Assembly (NCBI GenBank): GCA_037349315.1
Contig: JBAIAC010000048.1
Coordinates: 36,024,501 to 36,088,500, forward strand
Length of the DNA: 64,000 nucleotides
Direction of reading: 5' to 3'
Origin: Chelydra serpentina
Lineage: Eukaryota > Chordata > Testudines > Chelydridae
Shown: positions 54,101-60,100 of the stretch, piece after piece
Position numbering within the stretch: the first letter of the stretch is position 1
Layout of the letters: every line of letters starts with the position of its first letter
Position numbers and translations under genes: made by a program
The notes under the pieces: model-generated
Databases searched by the model: none
What the model saw: only the letters and a program-made list of their open reading frames with translations
Told to the model about the DNA's origin: nothing

Positions 54101-57100
54101 TCTGCCCATGCAGATCCAGTGGCAGAACTGGAGCCTTGAACAGAATAGCAGTGTGGAAACAAGGGTTAAAGGATTTGACTATAGGCCCTTCAGTTATGTC
54201 AAGACAGAGCACAGTCAAGCTAACTCTGAAGTCTCATAGTACGAGACTTGGGAAATCAGACTCTGTGTCTAAAGCGGGTGGGAAACAATGCAGAGTCAAT
54301 GTGACCTAACCTAGAAGATAATGATGTTGTGAGAACAGAAGTGAGACAAAAGTGAGAAAATAAAGGAATGAGCAGGACATAAATAAATTGCAGATGTTTT
54401 TAATTAATACATTGCATGAAAGAGTATAAATGTTTGTGGCTTATTGTTTGTACTTTGGAGAAACTGAGGCAGAGATGCTCTCTGTCAGCTGTATTTCTTC
54501 CCTGGCAATTGCTTGAAATAAAGCTGTCTCTGATTTTGTTGCATTCCAACCCGAGAGTGAGGATTTATTTTCTTCCACAACAGGCATCTTCTAGTAGACT
54601 AGCAGTTAGTGCCATGCACACAGTATTTCTGATATTAAAAAGCAAAATTTTTGGTAAATCATTTCATTTGCTTTTTTCAAAAAGTGTCCTCTGTGTTAGG
54701 AAATAAGAGTGAAAGAAATAAAAAGGATGGAGACAAGTATGAATATCCATCTACAATAACCATAAAATAGTTTGAAGTAAAACTTACCTCTAACATTTCA
54801 CTTAAACGTACATCAGTTCTTTGCTAAAAATTGACAGGAAAAAAAAAGAGCCATAAGAAAACTACATAATTAAGAAAAATATATTTTACCATTTAAAAAA
54901 AAATCTGTGCATACCAGTGTTTTTATTGTTCTCAGAGACTTCAGCAGTCCAATCAGTAACTGTCGTTTTCTTTGATTTGCAAGAAGTCCCAAACTAGCTT
55001 GAGTAAAACCTTCCTTTGCAATATTCAGGTGCCTAAAGAAGTTAATACACAGAACAGTCTCAGCGAATATGCAAAATAAAGAATTTTATATCAAATAGTC
55101 TAACAGGTAGGTCTCCATGCACATTAGAAACACTGAATGGCCAGCACTGCTAGTGAAATTCAGCAATTACAGTGACACCAGAGAGAAATTAGAAAGGTGC
55201 ATGTATCCTTTTTCTGGAGTTTGTTGTTAGATCAATGGTCCATTCCAATAGACCATTTGGACTTAAGTACAGGAAATGGACTTAAGTACTTTCAGTTCAC
55301 ACTTTGGACTTAAGTACAGGAAATGACTAGTAATTTTGTGTTAGTACCTACATCAAAAATAGGATGTAGTTCTAATAAAAGTAATCATTAGTTCATATTA
55401 AAGCAAATGAAAGGATTTCTTTTTGGGAGGGGGGGGAGCGTAATTTTGTTTTTAAACCATTTTATTCCCTTTCAATCTCTGAACAGCAGACAAGTGTGTC
55501 ACTAAGTATGTACCGTTTAAGTGTAGTAGCCGTGTTAGTCTGTGTCAGCAAAATGAAAATAAGAAAGAAAAACTTGTAGCACCTTAGAGACTAACAAATT
55601 TATTTCAGCATAAGCTTTCGTGGGTTAGTACCCACTTCATCGGATGCGTGGAATGAAATAAGTATGTACCATACCTTCTTCCATTTGTGCAAATGACTGC
55701 AGCTAACTGAAGACCAGTTTGTAAAGATGTAACTCGTTCAAGTTCCTACAGAGAAGCAATATTTCAATTTACTCTTCCAAGAATTATGCATTTTTGTGTA
55801 AAACACATCAGATGCTCTCACCAATCTCAAAGGAATTTACATAAACCTATAATCTACTCCCACATTTCTCAAGCTAAAATATATTTCAATCGCCTAATCA
55901 GTAAAGGCCAAAGCACTGATGGGATAATGTGATGTTAGAGTTTCCATAAAGGGAAATAAGACAATGTAGAGATTCTGCAGAAACACTTTTACAGTCGCCC
56001 ACAAAAAAACAAACATCTTCAGAACAGAATTATTTGGAATCCATTTTTACTGAAGTTGGAAACAAAAATACTTTTGCTATATTTATATATTGCAACATTA
56101 GCACAAGAATATTCTTAGTGCCATTAATGAAATTCAGCCTAATGGAATGATCAAAGCTTCTGGCACACGCACAAAGTTTAATTTGCATTAATAAACCAGA
56201 TATTGGCAAAGCAAGCAAACACGCTGTGCACAACATTTTGTTTCACAATATTTGGGTATTTACTAGCAATTCAGTACATATCACTTTGCAATGACCCTTA
56301 ATTGTGACCTGTTGAATTTAGGCTGTGACCTCTTCAGGGCAAGTAATACAGCTTTAATTATTTTTTTTTTAATTCCTAATATATTTTGGAGCTCTTAAAA
56401 AATAACCACCAGGGATTTTAAACAGCTATTAGTTTCTCTTTATTTGGCAATATGTCATAGAAAGGTTTGCACACACCCTATGTACAGGAAAAACTGAACA
56501 TTTAAAAAATGTATATTGCACTCGTTACAGGGTGTGCACTAGACAAGAAAGGATTAACTCCACATTATGGGCAGAGGACGTCCTGCTCCCGCCAGACCAT
56601 GCTGGGCATGCTCCAACTGCTGTTCCAGTATAAAAGGGAGCAGACTGGCTCAGTCTAGGCCAGAGGTGGGCAAACTACAGCCTATGGGCCACATCCAGCC
56701 CGCGGGACCATCCTGTCCGGCCCTTGAACTCCTGGCCAGGGAGGCTAGCCCTAGCCCCTCCCCCGCTGCCCCCTCTCCCTTGAAGCCACATTGCCACGCG
56801 AGCAGCACAGCTGGCTCCGTCCGAGCAGCGGGGCTGCGAGCTCCTGCTGCTCTGAGCAGCATGGTAAGGGGGTGGGGAGGTTGGTTAAGGGGCAGGCGGT
56901 CCCGGGGGGCAGTCAGGGAACAGGGAGCAAGGGGCGGTTGGATGGGGCACGGGGTGGTTGGTAGGCGTGGGAGTCCCAGAGGGCCTGTCAGGGGTGGGGG
57001 GGTGAATAGGGGTTGGGGCAGTCGGGACAAAGAGCAGAGGGGTTGGATAGGGGGTGGGGTTCCGGGGGGGGAGGGAGGCGGTTGGGGTAGCGCTCCCGGG

Positions 57101-60100
57101 AGGGGGCAGTCAGGGGACAAGGAGAAGGGGGGTTGGATGGGTTGGGAGTTCTGAGGGGGGCAGTCAGGGGGCGGGAAGTGGGAGAGGTGGATGGGGGCAG
57201 GGGTCGGGCTGTTTGGGGAGGCACAGCCTTCCCTACCCGGCCCTCTATACAGTTTCGGACCCTGATGTGGCCCTCAGGCCAAAAAGTTTGCCCACCCCTG
57301 GTCTAGGCTGACCACCAAGAAGGTAATCTAGGCTGACCACCAAAAGATTTACTGCTATTTGGTGGAGGCTTCCAACCAGGAGCCGCTACAGCCACTCACT
57401 GTGGGAGATGAGGAGTCCGAGAACCAGACAGGAGACCTGTTGCCTACAGCCAACTAGCTGGAGTCGGAGTCCCAGGAAGCTGCCTGTGCCAAGACCCAAT
57501 CAACATACAGACCACAACTTCAGGAGACAGGGTAGGAAGCGGCCCCAGGTGGGGAGCAAGTTGTACCCCAACTGGAGCAAAGTCAGCATGTTGCAGTAGG
57601 ATCCCCACTGACTGGGTGGCAGGGAGGGCCCAGGTCCCCATACCCCAGCCATCATTCGCCTCCCCGCCCGGGTGGTGGCCCCTTACTCTGGCCATTAGGC
57701 CACGCAGTCCTGAACCCACGGGCAGCCACATTGACTCTGGCCATTGAGCCACACAGTCTTGAGTTCAAGGACAGTCTAGTAAACTGTAACCACGGTGACA
57801 CCACATCCATGATCTACCCCAAAGAGACAGGGTGTGCATACATCACGACAGCACTGTATTTCAAAATGTGTTGGGTGCTTTCCAAACACAGAGAAGGGCA
57901 TGGTCTCTAATTTAAAATTCTACAATACAAAATCTGGTTTAATATTAAAATCTGACCTGATCTAATTTACTAGTTAAATCCAGTTTAAAACCTAGGTCAT
58001 TCTAACACCATCTTCTGCTCAAAATAATCAAAGGTATACTATGGAAGTGAGATATTATTGCATTCGCACAAACAGTTTTCTCTTTCCTTACTAACAGGGC
58101 CGGCCCTAGCTTTTTGGCCGCCCCAAGCAAAAAAAAAACAACCCCACAAGCGCCGCCGCCGCCCCCCCCCCGCAACGCCGGCCAAAACACCCCCCCCCAA
58201 CAACGCCGCCCCGCCAAAACGCTGGGGGGGGGGGGGCAGCAGGGAGGGCTGCATGCCCGCCGCCCCACTCCCCCTGCCAGTGGGGAGCGGAGCACGCCGG
58301 CTGCCCCGCTACCCCGGCCGGGGCGCCGGCAGGCAGTGGAACACGCCGGCGGCCCCGCTCTCCCGGCGGGGAGCGGAGCACCCCAGCCACCCTGCTGCCC
58401 CGGCCGGGGTGCCGGCGTGGAGCGGAGCACGCCTGCTGCCCCGCTCCCCCGGCGGGGAGCGGAGCACGCCGGCGGCCACGCTGCCGCCGGCTCTCCCGGC
58501 CGGAGCGCTGCAGGGCAGGGCGGCCAGCCCGGCCCCGGCCCCGCTCTCCCGGCCGGAGCGCTGCGGGGCAGGGCGGCCAGCCCGGCCCCGGCCCCGCTCT
58601 CCCGGCCGGAGCGCTGCGGGGCAGGGCGGCCAGCCCGGCCCCGGCCCCGCTCTCCCGGCCGGAGCGCTGCGGGGCAGGGCGGCCAGCCCGGCCCCGGCCC
58701 CGCTCTCCCGGCCGGAGCGCTGCGGGGCAGGGCGGCCAGCCCGGCCCCGGCCCTGCTCTCCCGGCCGGAGCGCTGCGGGGCAGGGCAGACAGCCCGCCCC
58801 GCCACAATACGTTAATTGGGGGGGGGGGGAAACCCTGAGCGCCGCCCCCCCCCCCAAGGTGCTGCCCCAAGCAAGTGCTTGGTAGGCTGGTGCCTGGAGC
58901 CGGCCCTGCTTACTAAGGTCTTTGGTTTAGAAAAGTCAGAAACTAGATCCTGGTTTGAGCAATGGCTTAAATGCTATTCAAAGATTGCTTCCCACTGTAC
59001 CTAAACAATCTCCCCTTTAAAAAAAGCTTTGAATAGCTAAGGCTTTTGCAGGGGGTCATGGCTTCCTTTTTCATGCAGAAATGCATTTAATAATAAATCT
59101 AATCTACTGAAATATTTCTGGCTGTATGAATTCAGTAAAACTTATCCTTTGATACACTCAGATTGCACAGATTAGGGACTGGGATGGAGTGCAGCTATTC
59201 GGTTCCTAGAGACAAAACCCTCAGTCCAATACCCGGACTGAGAAGCTGGGCAGACGTACTCCCTTCCGTCAACCAGATATGGAGTGGCTCTGCAGTGCCA
59301 CTTCAACTCAACAGCTGCAACAGTCCCCTTTAAAAAAAAAAAAAAAAAAAAAAAAGTGCCCCTCTTCCAGGGGAGAAGACACCAGAGAATCTGCAGAATG
59401 GAAAATCCACTGGCCCAGTCTATTCCCCATTAGTCCCCACAGGAAGTCCTCACAGAAGAGGACCCTACTTTATACAGGGAATGCATACCACCTCTGTGAC
59501 CTCCTCCCAACCATGCAGTGGAAATGCACTCACTTCCACAGGATCCTGTGCAGGATGAGAAAGCAAGGATAGCTCATATTTAGCAGCAAATTCTATCATC
59601 ATGAAATACGGAACACAATTAGTAAATACATCCCAGTGAGTCAGTGGGACTGCAAGCACTCAGCCCCTCAGATAGGATTCTCTTAGACACTTGCAGGAGA
59701 GGACACCTTGTTTAAAAGTCATGATATTGAATCCAGAGACAAATAGCTCCTGAGGAGCCCTAGCTATGCAGTTAACATGCTCAGACTTTTTAAACAGGAT
59801 TATTGACTCAAAACACAACTAAGGAGATTTTAAAGTGCCTCTTATTGGCCTGATAGATTTTTAACCATCCCTTTGGAACCAGCCACTGAAGCAGTGTGCG
59901 CTCTTATATAAATACATACATAGTACTGTTTCAAGCAGCACTAAAAGGCTGCTGTAATATGAAATTAATGCCTACTTGTAATGATCTGTGTGTGCACAAT
60001 AGCCCATTTGGTAATGCAGGCATTTTAAAATTAACAAGAAAGATATCAGAAGAACATTATGGAATTATGGGTCGGGAAGGGTTTGTAATAGTGAAGCTGG

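Larger units (their letters stand above)
51008..54787. other. VPS50 intron between exons d and e
   Basis: 3.8-kb intron. It contains a possible L2 3' coding remnant (53430-53650) and an imperfect foldback repeat (about 51820-51975). The rest, including 52080-53400 and 53650-54787, looks unique to me. Confidence 0.6.

Noticed and set aside
56567..57154. 195-codon frame on the plus strand and 156-codon frame on the minus strand
   Set aside because: They span the border between the LTR-like block and a hAT element with exact ends and consist of G-rich low-complexity translation.
58058..58885. Long open frames on both strands (up to 275 codons) rich in Pro, Ala, Gly and Arg
   Set aside because: They come from the 53-bp GC-rich tandem array and the rest of the hAT interior. 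Because the unit is not a multiple of three, all frames stay open by composition; no start context, splice sites or conserved motif.
59332..59355. A24 run as evidence for a processed pseudogene
   Set aside because: No coding similarity, SINE head or target duplication was found around it.
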